From Diaporthe sp. PMI_573 (lineage: Eukaryota; Ascomycota; Sordariomycetes; Diaporthales; Diaporthaceae), in contig JAJTUP010000002.1 in the NCBI GenBank assembly GCA_021399435.1, positions 3,162,001 to 3,226,000 on the forward strand: a stretch of 64,000 bases of DNA. Reading direction: 5' to 3'. The translations under genes and the position numbers were made by a program. Of this stretch, positions 1 through 10,009 are shown piece by piece. Within the stretch, counting starts at the first letter, position 1. Every line of letters starts with the position of its first letter. The notes under the pieces are model-generated. The model searched no databases and had not been told where the DNA came from. It worked only from the letters and a program-made list of their open reading frames with translations.

Positions 1-172
1 CCACGGCGACATGGCCCGTGCCCTCCCAAGACTCGCCCGGCTCTCCGTGCAGGTGCAGGCTCGTCAATCAACGACGCCTGATTGACCCGCGCCGCGTTGA
101 AGCCCTCACCAACTCTTCCCATCCACAACACCTCACCCACCACAACTCAGACCACGTCGACCAGCAGCCACC

Positions 173-648
173 ATGTCCTACCCAACCCTGGCTCCCTTTG
201 TCGTCAAGAGGCCCTGGCTGCACAGCGCCCTCAAGCCTCTCGCCAACTGGTACGCCAATGCTTCTGGCTACCGACAGCTCGGTCTCCGGTATGTTGCCCG
301 CTCCTGCGGCGCGCCCAATTGATATGCGATATGCGCCCCCGTCTAAACTTGCGTCGCCTCGCCTGCTGAACCTTTTCTCTCATTTTCAGTGCCGACGATC
401 TCATCCCCGAAGAGAGCCCCGAGGTCCAAACCGCCATCCAGCGTCTCGCCGACAAGGAGCGCTACGACCGCATCTTCCGCATCCGCCGCGCCGTCCAGTG
501 TAGCATCTCCCACAAGCTGCTGCCAAAGCAGGAGTGGACCAAGCCCGAGGAGGACACGCCCTACCTTTTGCCCCTCATCAAGCTCGTCGAGGCCGAGCTG
601 AAGGAGAAGGATGCCCTCGACACCCTGACCGTCCACAAGAGTCACTAA
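173..648 (+). CDS. qcr7: Ubiquinol-cytochrome c reductase 14-kDa subunit (QCR7)
   Basis: Exons 173-288 and 390-648 join across a 101-nt intron (GTATGT...CAG) to give 124 residues, the usual size for the family. The protein is a matrix-side accessory subunit of respiratory complex III in the mitochondrial inner membrane. The start MSYPTLAPFVVKRPWL, the motif WYANASGYRQLGLR and, after the intron, ADDLIPEESPEVQTAIQRL and RIFRIRRAVQCSISHKLLP are what I recognise as fungal Qcr7. The intron falls inside an Arg codon (CG|T). The ATG lies in a good fungal context (CCACCATGTC), and the protein ends at TVHKSH. Only 172 bases of upstream sequence are in the window, so its promoter is incomplete here. 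Confidence 0.95.
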
Positions 649-2208
649 AGCATTGCCTTGGATACTTGAGTTCCACTGTGACGGGGAAACTAGGGCCTGT
701 ACTTAGACAGCACTGCTACGAGAAGGTTGGACAGGGAGGAGATGGGTCAATTAGGACTCTGTACCATACGGCGCCTACGAGGACACCGCCGAGATTCATG
801 ACGCAATAGACGGGAACGGTTCTTAGACGCTTCACCTTCTTGGTCAGTCAAGGCTTGAAACGCACCCGAATGGATCCCATTGGGCGCAAAGAAAAAAAGA
901 CCCTGGGCGTTCATCGGATTTATCGGGTGAGCCTGCACAGAGTCAAGAAAGTACATGTCCCACACTCCCAGCTACTCGGCCAAGCCGCAAGTGACACCCT
1001 ACACTGCATTTGAGAGGGAGGAGGAAGTGAATGGTATGCTCAGTCCAGCCATCCTCCTTCTCTTCTTACCGGGATTTACTTCTGCAGGCCTCTCATTCCC
1101 TGAGGCGTCGCACACTATGTCGCTTCCGGCGTACGTGTCTCATCCCTTGCTTTGCACAATTCATGTAAAGCTGTTCTACTCGGATGTCGTGTAGGTCATA
1201 CGTTTCCTTGAAGTCTTCGGGACATGCCTCGTGAGAATGCGTCCCGTCCTCTCGCAGTCTTGCTGCCTCACCCGTCGGGGGTAACCTGAAGCGAATCATT
1301 TCTAGCCACCCGTTAAGGCCGTTAAGACCGTTCTCAGCAGCACGAGGCCGAGCATGCCGCTTCACGAATGGTAGCTCGCTCAACCAGACATTACGATCAG
1401 GCACAGCCAATAAGCCAATCTTCCGGCGCAAGTCCCGCGGTTTTCTTGCGGTCGTCTGCTTTCTCATCCTAATAGATGTTTGTCCTCGCTTGAACAGTGA
1501 AGTAGACTTCATTTCAGATGCTGCCAGACGCGTACGCTCATCTTCTCCTGCATGTAGTTGGGAGATCCAGGAGAGGTGACCGATATTTCAGTTGATGCAA
1601 AGAAGGCGGCGTGGGAACCATTGTGAAGACGATCCTACACAAGACCTTTAGCAGCTGTCAAATTGTATATCGGAGGGTGACTCCAAGTATTTTAGGGCAG
1701 ACTTGCGTGTCTACATAGGTATTTGATGAATTCAATGCTACTATTGGAGCGAGTGGTAAATCAATCAGGATCCCTGCGGTGACGATAGCTATTACTTCTA
1801 CTGTGTGCTTTGTTACGAACCTCTTCTCAGTGTCTCCTGAAAAGAGGCGTCGTGGAACCAGGCTCAACCGTATGATCGAACAAAGAGCAGCTCTAATTAT
1901 ATCACCCAAAGAGACAATGATGCGCGACCTGGTCTGGTATTCCCATGAGCATCAACGCCTGTTGATGGACCCAATGATGCTTCGTGAGTGCTTGTGCTAT
2001 ATACCCATGGCACAACATACCCGTAGTGACAACCTGGAAGTAATAAGAGTCACTCACAGCTGTTCTGCAAGGGGCACCCGGGTTTGTTGTTTTTGAGCGA
2101 CACCTGCTGCCCAGGCGTCTTAGCCTCGACACAAAAGTCGAACAATCATTCAACAATAATTTGTTCAAGGCCATAAAGGCAGGAATTTCGGACGGAAAAT
2201 ATTAATTT
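649..2208. other. Gap without a supported gene
   Basis: Between qcr7 and the 3' end of the zinc-knuckle gene. The second half, from about 1640, is AT-richer. A 139-codon minus-strand frame at 1093-1512 has no motif I recognise and no clear splice partners. Nothing here can be called with confidence. Confidence 0.5.
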
Positions 2209-3239
2209 CTAGTATATCTCAAATGTAGACGCGGGATTTACCAACCCTTCCCTCATGATCCTTCCAAAGGCGTTCTCGGACCTGTCCGAGAACATGAGCA
2301 GCCCCTCATGCTCCACGGCCTCGCGCACCCAGTGCTCAAGGTTACACTCGTAACCTTCGGGGAGGCCACAGCTGCACATGACCGTGTCACCAGAGGTGTC
2401 GAACGCCTCGTACGCGGGGCGGTTCAGCGCCTGGTTGAAAGGGTTATTGTTATTATACTTTACTGGCCGGTCCACAACGGCCCCGTACATCGGCAGCGTG
2501 AAGTAGGTCTGGCGCTCCGGGCTCCAGCCCTGGATGCGCTGCACCTTGGCGTGCCTCTGTACCTCCGGCGGCGTGGAGTCTAACGCGAGCGCCTCGGCGT
2601 CCCTGATCCGTTTCACCACTCGCGGCAGCGGGTCCTTGTTGTCCTTGCGTGCGTTGGCGAGGTCTGTCCACGGGTCCTGCGGCTTCGGCGACTCGTGGTA
2701 GGGATTCCGCAGTTCCGGGTTGAGCAGGTAGCATCTCTCGACGGTGTGGTCTGGCATCTGGCAGTAAGAACACCTCAGCTCCTCTTGCGGCTGCTTGTTC
2801 TTGCCGCCCTCTGACCTCAGCTCCGGGTGGGCCTTGAAGCACTCGTCAGCCGTGTGCCCGCGTTTGTGACAGAATGTGCACTGTGTCTTTCCGCCACCTT
2901 GTTGCGGCTGTTTGCCTTTGGGCTGGTTTTTGAGGGATGGGTTTAATATGAAGCACTCAGCTTTGGTGTGCCCAGCCTTTCCACAATGGCTGCATGTAAC
3001 TTTGAGCAGCACCTGTTTTCCGTTCTTTTGTGATTTACCCTTCTGCTGTGGCTTTTGGGCTACATTTGCTGCCTTCAGCAATCGACACTTTAAGGCTCAA
3101 AGTTAGCACTCAAAAACATGCTCACAAGATCCTTTTATATGTGGCTCTGAGATATGTATATTTGGGGGGAATTACTTACATCAACTGTTTCATGCCCCTT
3201 CTTCTTGCACACCAAGCAGGTAGGTTTTCCTCGTGCCAT
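2209..3239 (-). CDS. CCHC zinc-knuckle protein, four knuckles
   Basis: Two exons, 3239-3180 and 3087-2209, flank a 92-nt intron with a GTAAGT donor and a GCTAAC branch point; the product has 312 residues. Splicing AAAG|TGT supplies the last cysteine of the first knuckle (Cys8, Cys11, His16, Cys21), which supports the junction. Three more CX2CX4HX4C knuckles follow at about residues 52-65, 90-103 and 126-139. Each is followed by a short Asn/His-Pro-x-Leu-Lys/Arg segment, so the region reads as a tandem repeat of about 37 residues. The C-terminal half (about 140-312) is polar and has no domain I know. CCHC knuckles bind single-stranded nucleic acid, so an RNA or DNA ligand is inferred. It could be a cellular RNA-binding protein or a domesticated Gag-type nucleocapsid; I saw no protease, integrase or reverse transcriptase nearby. 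Confidence 0.75.
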
Positions 3240-4503
3240 TATGATGATAGTCGTGTGTCTGCGCTTGGGGGTCTTCGATGTCGATATGCTGTCTTCCAGC
3301 TCATTAATACAATACAATTGACTGGTGTTCCGTGTAGGCGAACAGCTGCCTTATATAGTTTTTGACGAATGCTATAGCACCAGGAATTGTTTGCATGGCA
3401 AAAACAATCCAGCATTGTAAATGAACATCTAAGAAACCTTTCTTCACCACGGCTCGGCTGAGCCAAACTTTGTCCATTCAGAAGACTTACTTGTTGATCA
3501 ATAGCTGCAAGCTTCCTTTGTGCGATAAATTTAGAATTAATGAATCACACTTCACTGGACCGCTAGAGAGACTCGCAATACTGAGAAACGGACAATACTA
3601 TCCATGCAGAGTAAAGAAGCAAACAACAGCCAATATACTGCACTCAGTGCAATAGCGGATGACCACAGCATACTAATACCATCGAATCTCGGAAGTTATC
3701 GATAGATATATATTAATTCTGGCTCACATTAGAGCCAGTCTACACCACTCAGGCTGCTGTAACGCCCCCCCCCTCCTCAATATGTTCAAGAGCCTGCTCA
3801 ACATGCAGGCTAGTCTAGCCTACGCTCTGTTTATGCACAAAACCGTCATTGCACTCATCATCCACGTGTGACATGATGTTGGACTCTGAAAGAACCTTCC
3901 CTCTCTGTCCACATCCTGCTCTCCAAATTGAACTTCAAGAGTAGACCAGGTCTACCAAACGCGAGCTCCCAAACGAGCAAGGAAGCGTAAGATTTGAGGT
4001 TTGGTCAGCAGGCCCGGTTTGTCGCCCTCGCCGCCCAGGTTGCGAGAGTGGGAAAATGCACTGAGGCTCGCCTCATGCGATCACGGTAGGGGGACAGCCA
4101 AGAGGCTGGAGCTTATCCAAAGCAATACCGAGAAGTAAAAGGCCGGCGGCGCAAGTGTGTCGTTCCAAAACGATGCCGTGGCTCAAGCATCGGCGGGCTG
4201 AAGTAGAAGGTATGCAGAATATCTGATGATGGCGGATGTATGATTTCTTTATGGTAGTAAGACAGAATGGTAAATCCCAAAACCCTTCCGGAACTCCGTG
4301 TCGGTGATGCCCCGACTCCATTAAGGTCGGTGGCGTGCGTGCGTGCGTCTGTATCATGCTCTTCGTACATTGCCCGCGTCTCCTGCCGCCGGATATATTT
4401 GGGTCAAAGCCTCGAGGGGAAAAGGTGGCTGGTGCTGTCGCCGGTGCTCGGAACCGGTGAGAGCCGTGCTGGAATAGAAGGTGTAGTCTATTCGCCGTTG
4501 GCA
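3240..4503. other. Intergenic gap
   Basis: Upstream of the zinc-knuckle gene and downstream of the mannosyltransferase. It contains an AT-rich stretch (about 3480-3720), a small inverted repeat (CTGGCTC/GAGCCAG, 3719-3738) and a poly-C run near 3766. No supported gene. Confidence 0.5.
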
Positions 4504-6032
4504 CTATGCGTTTCCGGCCTTCTCGTCTGTGTCGATGTGCCATACGACGTAGTTGGGTAGACCCCAAACCCCGTATCCTGCGCGCTTGGCCATCTTTGCG
4601 AAACCTTCTGTCTCTGCCTGGTTTTCGAAGGCATAGCATGGGAAGTTGATACCTGTGTTCGAGATCTGGTAAGCCTTTTGTCTTCCAACACCAGAGGGGC
4701 ATTGATGCTACAAACCTGATCTGTGGACATCGGCTTTGACGAGAATGTTGACACCACCAATGCCGTCCAGCTCGATCTCGGCGTCTTTGTTCTCTCGCCA
4801 GTCGCCCATGCGCGCCATGTAGGTGCGTCCAGTGTCGTACTGCTTGTAGCCTATTTGTGGCTTGTGTCAGCGCGCGGAAGTGATACGGAGCTGTAGGAAG
4901 GCGTATACCTTCAGCCAGGACTACGTCCTTGTCCAGTTTCGCAGAAAGCTTGCGGCCCTTGGGCGACTCGATCCAGGAGTTGTAGTCGACTGGAGCGAGA
5001 TTAGTCAATGGTCATTTCAGTGTGGTAGGGGCATATTGCGCTTACATCGTCCCTCGATATCGCGTCCGTTTTCATACCGGTGGAACCAGATGTCTGCAAT
5101 TGGTCAGCCTTGACTGTGACGGTCTCGTCTTGAGTCAGCTCTCAACGTACTGGGAACGATAATGTCCCGATCGTGGGCAACGAAGTCCTCGATGATCTTC
5201 TTGGGGCTGTCCACGATGTCGACATCGCGCCAGTACACCCAGGAATGGTCGGGCTTCAGGGCAGTGGAGAGCAGGTAGTTGCGAGCCTTGCCCATGGCCT
5301 TCCGGCGCGGACCCTGAGCTTCGAACCCATGGCGGTCTTGGACGTTCTGACTGAGCTTGAAGCCGAAATCCTTCTCGACAACCGTGGCGCTCCTGAAGGG
5401 GATGGTGTCAGGCCGCTTCTGTATCCTGTCGAGCTCCATGGCCAGGACAGCCATGGTGTCGTCGGTCGAGTCTCCAACCAGGAAGGCGATGTCGATGAGA
5501 TGGTGCGGATACGTGAGCTCGGCGAGCAGCTCGAAGTACTTGGACAGGTAAGGGGCGGCGTCCTTGAGGGGGGTCAGGATGAGTACCCTCTCGTTGTTTT
5601 GGAGGGCCTGTTTCGTTGACTTGACTGGGTTGAGGTCGACATGCTCGATGGTGGACGAGTTGACTTCTATTGGCGCGTGGTGGTTGAAGAGGACGGGTGT
5701 CTGTAGATGCTTGCTCCATGAAACCTGCTCGTTAAGGGACATGTCCATGGGCGGTTTCGCAGGACCCCAGCAATAGAAACTATAGAGCGGAAGGCACAAG
5801 ACGAGGTCAGCGCATTGACAATCTGGGCGCGTGTAGTGGTTGAGGTTTCCCCGACGTACCTTTGCATCTCCGACCCTGCCGTGCTGATGCCACGCCATAG
5901 CAGGAGGATGACGCCCGTCAGGGCAACACCGAGCAGGAATCTGGTCCTGGTCACGAAGCTCCATACGGCTCTCGAGGGAGGGAGTTGGGCTCTGGCTGCC
6001 TTCCAGTTGAAACCACCTTTGGGAAGAAGCAT
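4504..6032 (-). CDS. anp1: Anp1/Mnn9-family alpha-1,6-mannosyltransferase
   Basis: Six exons (6032-5860, 5779-5151, 5093-5046, 4989-4909, 4850-4716, 4652-4504) give 404 residues. The five introns are 56-80 nt, and each junction restores an expected family motif (for example PNIWFH, GRFDYNSW, SGINFPCYAFE). It is a type II Golgi membrane protein: a short basic cytosolic tail, one membrane segment at about residues 32-47, then a lumenal GT62 catalytic domain. Visible family motifs are ERVLILTPLKDAAPYL, FLVGDSTDDT, GFEAQGPRRKAMGKARNYLL and the metal-binding DVD at 243-245 (YWRDVDIVDSP). Members of the mannan polymerase complexes extend the alpha-1,6 backbone of N-glycan outer chains. The STDDT form resembles Anp1 more than Mnn9 or Van1, so the paralogue is likely but not certain. 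Confidence 0.92.
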
Positions 6033-6439
6033 TGTAGCGTCTAGCTGGGGTGGCCCTCAGCACCACCCTTGTACGTGCAGTTGCGGCAGGTCAAGTAAAG
6101 CCAGAGGTGGGTTGCGCTGGACAAGATGGGCCGTCGCTCCGTGGGGATTATTGTCGCCCGGGGTATTGACGGCAAGGCAGTTGGTGCGCGCGGTGCCTGG
6201 TGGCAAGTAACACGCCGCCGGAGGTTTCGCGAGCGACAGCAGAGGATGACACCGAACGTGGCAGGATTGCGGTGCTGTGCTCTGGTGAGCAACCTTGGAG
6301 GAGCGATACGGGGACGGCGGGATTAACGTGACGTGGAGCAGACGCCCGTGTGTGTTGCGTTGCAGACGGGTGCAGTTAGATGGGAACAAGAGGCCCGAGC
6401 AAAACGCACAGCATAGCACAGCACGGTATACACGGTATA

Positions 6440-6478
6440 GTCGTCGTCGTCGTCGTCGTCGTCGTTGTGGTGGTGGCC
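6440..6478. repeat. TCG/GTC trinucleotide microsatellite
   Basis: About nine TCG units run into a GTGGTGG tail. It sits about 400 bases upstream of the mannosyltransferase ATG and creates artificial poly-Asp, poly-Arg and poly-Val frames. Confidence 0.9.
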
Positions 6479-6830
6479 TCTCGGCAAAAGGACGAGGCGG
6501 GTCGGGTCGTAGGCAGGGGAACAGACGCAATGGACGGACGCAAACTCAGGCACGGGCAAAAGCACAGGCACAGACACCGACCAAAGCGCACGATAAAATT
6601 GGGAATAAGAAAGAAGCGGGCAGCTATCACCAACCTGAACCTGCTCTGATGCAGCTGGCGATGGTTGGAGGAGCGATAAGGTGTAGTACGAAGCGGACGG
6701 AGTAGCAGTGGCAGGTAGATACAGACACTGGTAAATTGTTCTACCGCACACGGTAGCCCCCCTAAGAAGAGGTCAAGCGCCCACCTGCACCACCTGGGGC
6801 TGCCCGGACCTGGACCTGGACCTGCTGCCG

Positions 6831-6870
6831 GCTGGACTCTGGGCTCTGGGCTCTGGACTCTGGAGTCTGC
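6831..6870. repeat. GGGCTCT-type short tandem repeat
   Basis: Imperfect repeats of CTGGGCTCTGG/CTGGACTCTGG. Confidence 0.75.
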
Positions 6871-7162
6871 AAAACGCGCGCCATTGACCACCCCTTGGCA
6901 GGCCAAGCCGGCGCGACAAGGGACGCCTCTCAGGGAGCACCTAGGTACCCAGGCAGGTCGTCGAGAAGGCGCTGGGCCCTGCAGCCTATCATGATGACGC
7001 GGAAGGGCCAAATACGAGCGAGAAAATATCAACCTGGAAGGGCTTTTCCAGCATATTCTTGGGTCCAGTTCCAAGCCTCCCTGCCCTTTGGCTGAGCCGA
7101 CCGGGGCCCTGCCAGTCCTCCCGAACCCTGCCAACGACCAGATCCTCGAGGCCCTGTCACGA

Positions 7163-7215
7163 ACCTAGGTACGCAAGTATCTACCTACCTACCTACCTAG
7201 GTACAGTACACAGTA
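7163..7215. repeat. CCTAGGTA palindromes around a CTAC repeat
   Basis: ACCTAGGTAC occurs at both ends of a (CTAC)n tract, followed by GTACAGTACACAGTA. The same element recurs in several other gaps of this window. Confidence 0.8.
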
Positions 7216-7310
7216 GGGACTCGTGCTCTTCGAATTCAACAGACCACAGGGCGAGGCGACAGTGTACCTGCACTTGCAGCTCCTCCGCGTCTGACCATGC
7301 AACCATGCAA

Positions 7311-7362
7311 GCAATCACAGCAATCAGCAATCAGCAATCAGCAACCAGCAATCAGCAATCAG
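7311..7362. repeat. Heptamer tandem repeat GCAATCA
   Basis: About seven copies of a 7-bp unit with one internal variant (GCAACCA). Confidence 0.85.
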
Positions 7363-7656
7363 GAGAGCAAACCCCGGCGCTCTGGGTCGAGGCCGATCGA
7401 CCCTCACCCACCTCCCTATCCGTACGTCCTCTTTATTACCGGCCCCGTCGACTGGTCATGCATGTGAAATGATGGAGCGGGAGATGGGCAAAAAGCGGAG
7501 GTGGGCTTTGCGATGTCGCCTACCAGACAGCCAGATTGCTGTCCGCCTGCCCCGTCTCCGTCTGCCCCGTCTGCATCCACAACAGGCCAGATGCAGTTCA
7601 TGGGTTGTAATCTGCGTTTATTACAGTACTAACTTGTTGCATGGCCGACACAGTCA

Positions 7657-7714
7657 GCTCTCTGGCTCTCTGGCTCTGGCTCTCTGGCACTCTGGCACTC
7701 TGGCACTCTGGCAG
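7657..7714. repeat. CTCTGGCA/CTCTGGCT tandem repeat
   Basis: Compound repeat of CTCTGG-based units of 6-8 bp. Confidence 0.85.
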
Positions 7715-8703
7715 ATTGGCTGCCAATGTTGGCTGGGCTCGCTCATTTCTATACCAAGCTCCGTCTCATGCAGCAGCAGAATCTTGAATCCAGCCGCCCC
7801 GACAAATTACGCTTTCCCAACCTCGACTGCAGACGACCCTCCTGAAAGTGTGTTTGGTGGGCCCATCCGTCCCTCATCACCAGCCCTGCGGCGTTCATCA
7901 GGTTGATCATTCTCCGCACACTCTGTAACCTAACCCAGCCACCCAGTCTCAGTCTGCGTCTACCATGTACATCTATCTGCCTCTGTCGGCCCAAGACAGG
8001 CGTTCGTCCAATGACGGGCAAAGAGATTTGTTATCAATTGGCAGTGCTGATAAGCCTGTCTGTCACTTGCTGCCTGCTGCTGCACTGCTGGCGCAGGAGG
8101 AGTGTGGTAGACGTTCCAGGGATGAGCCCCGGGAAGCGTGCCAGTCTTACCGCATCCGCCCGGAACATCACGTCTTACCGCCACCTGTCATCTGCCAGTT
8201 TTCTACAGCTGCCTAATCTAGCATCGCTGCATTTTCCGGGTTTCGCAATCCCTCAGGAACTCTTCTGGCCGCCCACGTGACTTGGCGGTCGATGGGCGAC
8301 GCCATGTCCCACGCCTCCTCCTGCCGATGCGCCACGGTGGGCTATTGACAAGCGCAGGGCGCGTTTCATACCATGCACGGCATCGAGTCCCTCTCCTGGT
8401 CAGCTTGACCTATGCACAGGTGCTCGTCCCTCTCACCCTAAAAAAACCGACCTAAAACTGTGACCGTCGAGTCGAATTGGATTGTGATGTCGTCCTGGAT
8501 GGAATTCTGATACCCGACGATGACGTCGACATATGTGACTCGTTCCTGAACCGATGGTCGTAGCGCTTCCCTCCAACGCCTGTCTGACATCTTTGCACCT
8601 TCGGGGGCTCTTACACTTCTCTACAATACTCGCAGCGACTGATCACAGACTGCCCCGTTCCTCACGCACTGTTATACCTGCAAGACTCACCTCAAGACTC
8701 ACC

Positions 8704-10009
8704 ATGTCGAGTCGACGATCCGCCCGCCTCAGTGCCCGGGCTCAGGCCGAGGTTGCGGGCCAAGATGTGCCGTCCGCAGCGATGCCGACTCCGTCCCGTC
8801 CGGCGACCAAGTCGCGCAAGAGAAAGGTGCCCTCGGCCGAGGATGAGGTGCCGGCTGAGGCTCCAGCCACACCCAAGAGACGAGCAAAGAAGGGTGCGGT
8901 CTCATCTCTGCCGTCCGCGCCGACAGCTACACCCAGCGCGGTCCGTCTCATTGCAGAGCCAGCAGCTACTCCCGTCTCGACACCAAAGCCGATGCCTCGG
9001 GCTGTAGAGCGGCTCGCAGACCCAAACCTGACCAATGCGCCGCTGCTCTCACCCGAGTCGTCCAGGGTCATATCCTACAACCCAACGACTACGGCGAACA
9101 TCCTCGAGGAGGCATGTGCACATCTCATCAAGGGTAAGACCTTCCCCAGAGTCCCCATCTGCCGCTGGTGCGTGCTTTGATGCTGCTCGGGATTCGTCTG
9201 GGGTTCCTCCTATACAGGTTCCACACGCCCCTCAGCATCTGTCCTCGGGGGAAAGCAAGCCGATCCACTACAGAGCGATCACGATGCAGGCCCGGCGCTC
9301 GCAGCAATGACTATGACTGACCCCCTTTGACGCAGTCGAACCCCGCATCGAGCCCCTGATCACAGCCCACCACTGCCGAATCTTCTCCCCCGCCGGCCTC
9401 GCCGAGAAAATCGACCCCTTCGAATCCCTCGCCTCGGGCATCATCTCCCAGCAGGTGTCCGGGGCGGCAGCAAAGGCCATCAAGGCGCGGTTCATCGACC
9501 TCTTCGACTACGCATCCGCCGCAGATGCCACGACCACTACCGCGACGAACAAGTTCCCCACGCCGTCGCAGGTCGCCGCCGCCAGCATCGAACGGCTCCG
9601 GTCTGCGGGGTTGTCGCAGCGCAAGGCCGAGTATATCCAGGGGCTGGCGGCCAAGTTCGCCGCGGGCGAGCTCACCGCGGGGTGGTTGGCCGACGCTCCC
9701 TACGAGGAGGTTCTGGAGAGGCTCATCGCGGTGCGGGGGCTGGGCCGCTGGAGCGTCGAGATGTTTGCTTGCTTCGGCCTTAAGCGCATGGACGTCTTCA
9801 GTACCGGAGATCTTGGCGTGCAGCGAGGCATGGCCGCGTTTGCCGGTCGCGACGTGTCCAAGCTCAAGGCTAAGGGCGGTGGTAACAAGTGGAAATACAT
9901 GTCCGAGAAGGAAATGATAGATATGGCGTCGCCTTTCAGTCCGTATAGAAGCCTGTTTATGTGGTACATGTGGCGGGCCGAAGAGACGGATATCAGTACG
10001 CTCGAGTGA
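8704..10009 (+). CDS. mag1: DNA-3-methyladenine glycosylase (HhH-GPD family)
   Basis: Exons 8704-9133 and 9336-10009 flank a 202-nt intron (GTAAGA...CGCAG) and give 367 residues. The enzyme removes alkylated purines, mainly 3-methyladenine, to start base excision repair in the nucleus. Residues 1-105 are a basic, Ser/Pro/Ala-rich tail with KRK and KRR clusters, a plausible nuclear localisation signal. The fold begins near 140. Helix-hairpin-helix LIAVRGLGRWSVEMFA lies at 273-289, and the catalytic Asp is probably Asp302 (MDVFSTGDLGVQRG, matching the DD of AlkA). IISQQVSGAAAKAI at 179-192 is the usual family signature. I chose the ATG at 8704 (CTCACCATGTC) over an in-frame ATG at 8554, because the added residues look like leader sequence. 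Confidence 0.93.

Larger units (their letters stand above)
6033..8703. other. Long divergent intergenic region rich in short repeats
   Basis: Lies between the mannosyltransferase start and the DNA glycosylase start, so it holds both promoters. It contains at least five simple repeats (listed separately) and CCTAGGTA-type elements near 6941 and 7163-7210. Long frames such as minus 6376-7134 run through the repeats and look accidental. No gene supported. Confidence 0.6.

Noticed and set aside
1093..1512. 139-codon minus-strand frame
   Set aside because: Starts with an ATG but shows no known motif, no splice partners and no clear promoter; kept only as a doubtful frame.
6376..7134. 252-codon minus-strand frame and nearby overlapping frames
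   Set aside because: They are produced by TCG and CTCTGG repeats (poly-Thr, poly-Asp or poly-Arg depending on frame); no domain.
7311..7362. Regular 7-bp repeat considered as a CRISPR-like array
   Set aside because: Units are too short and have no spacers; it is a plain tandem repeat in a eukaryotic genome.
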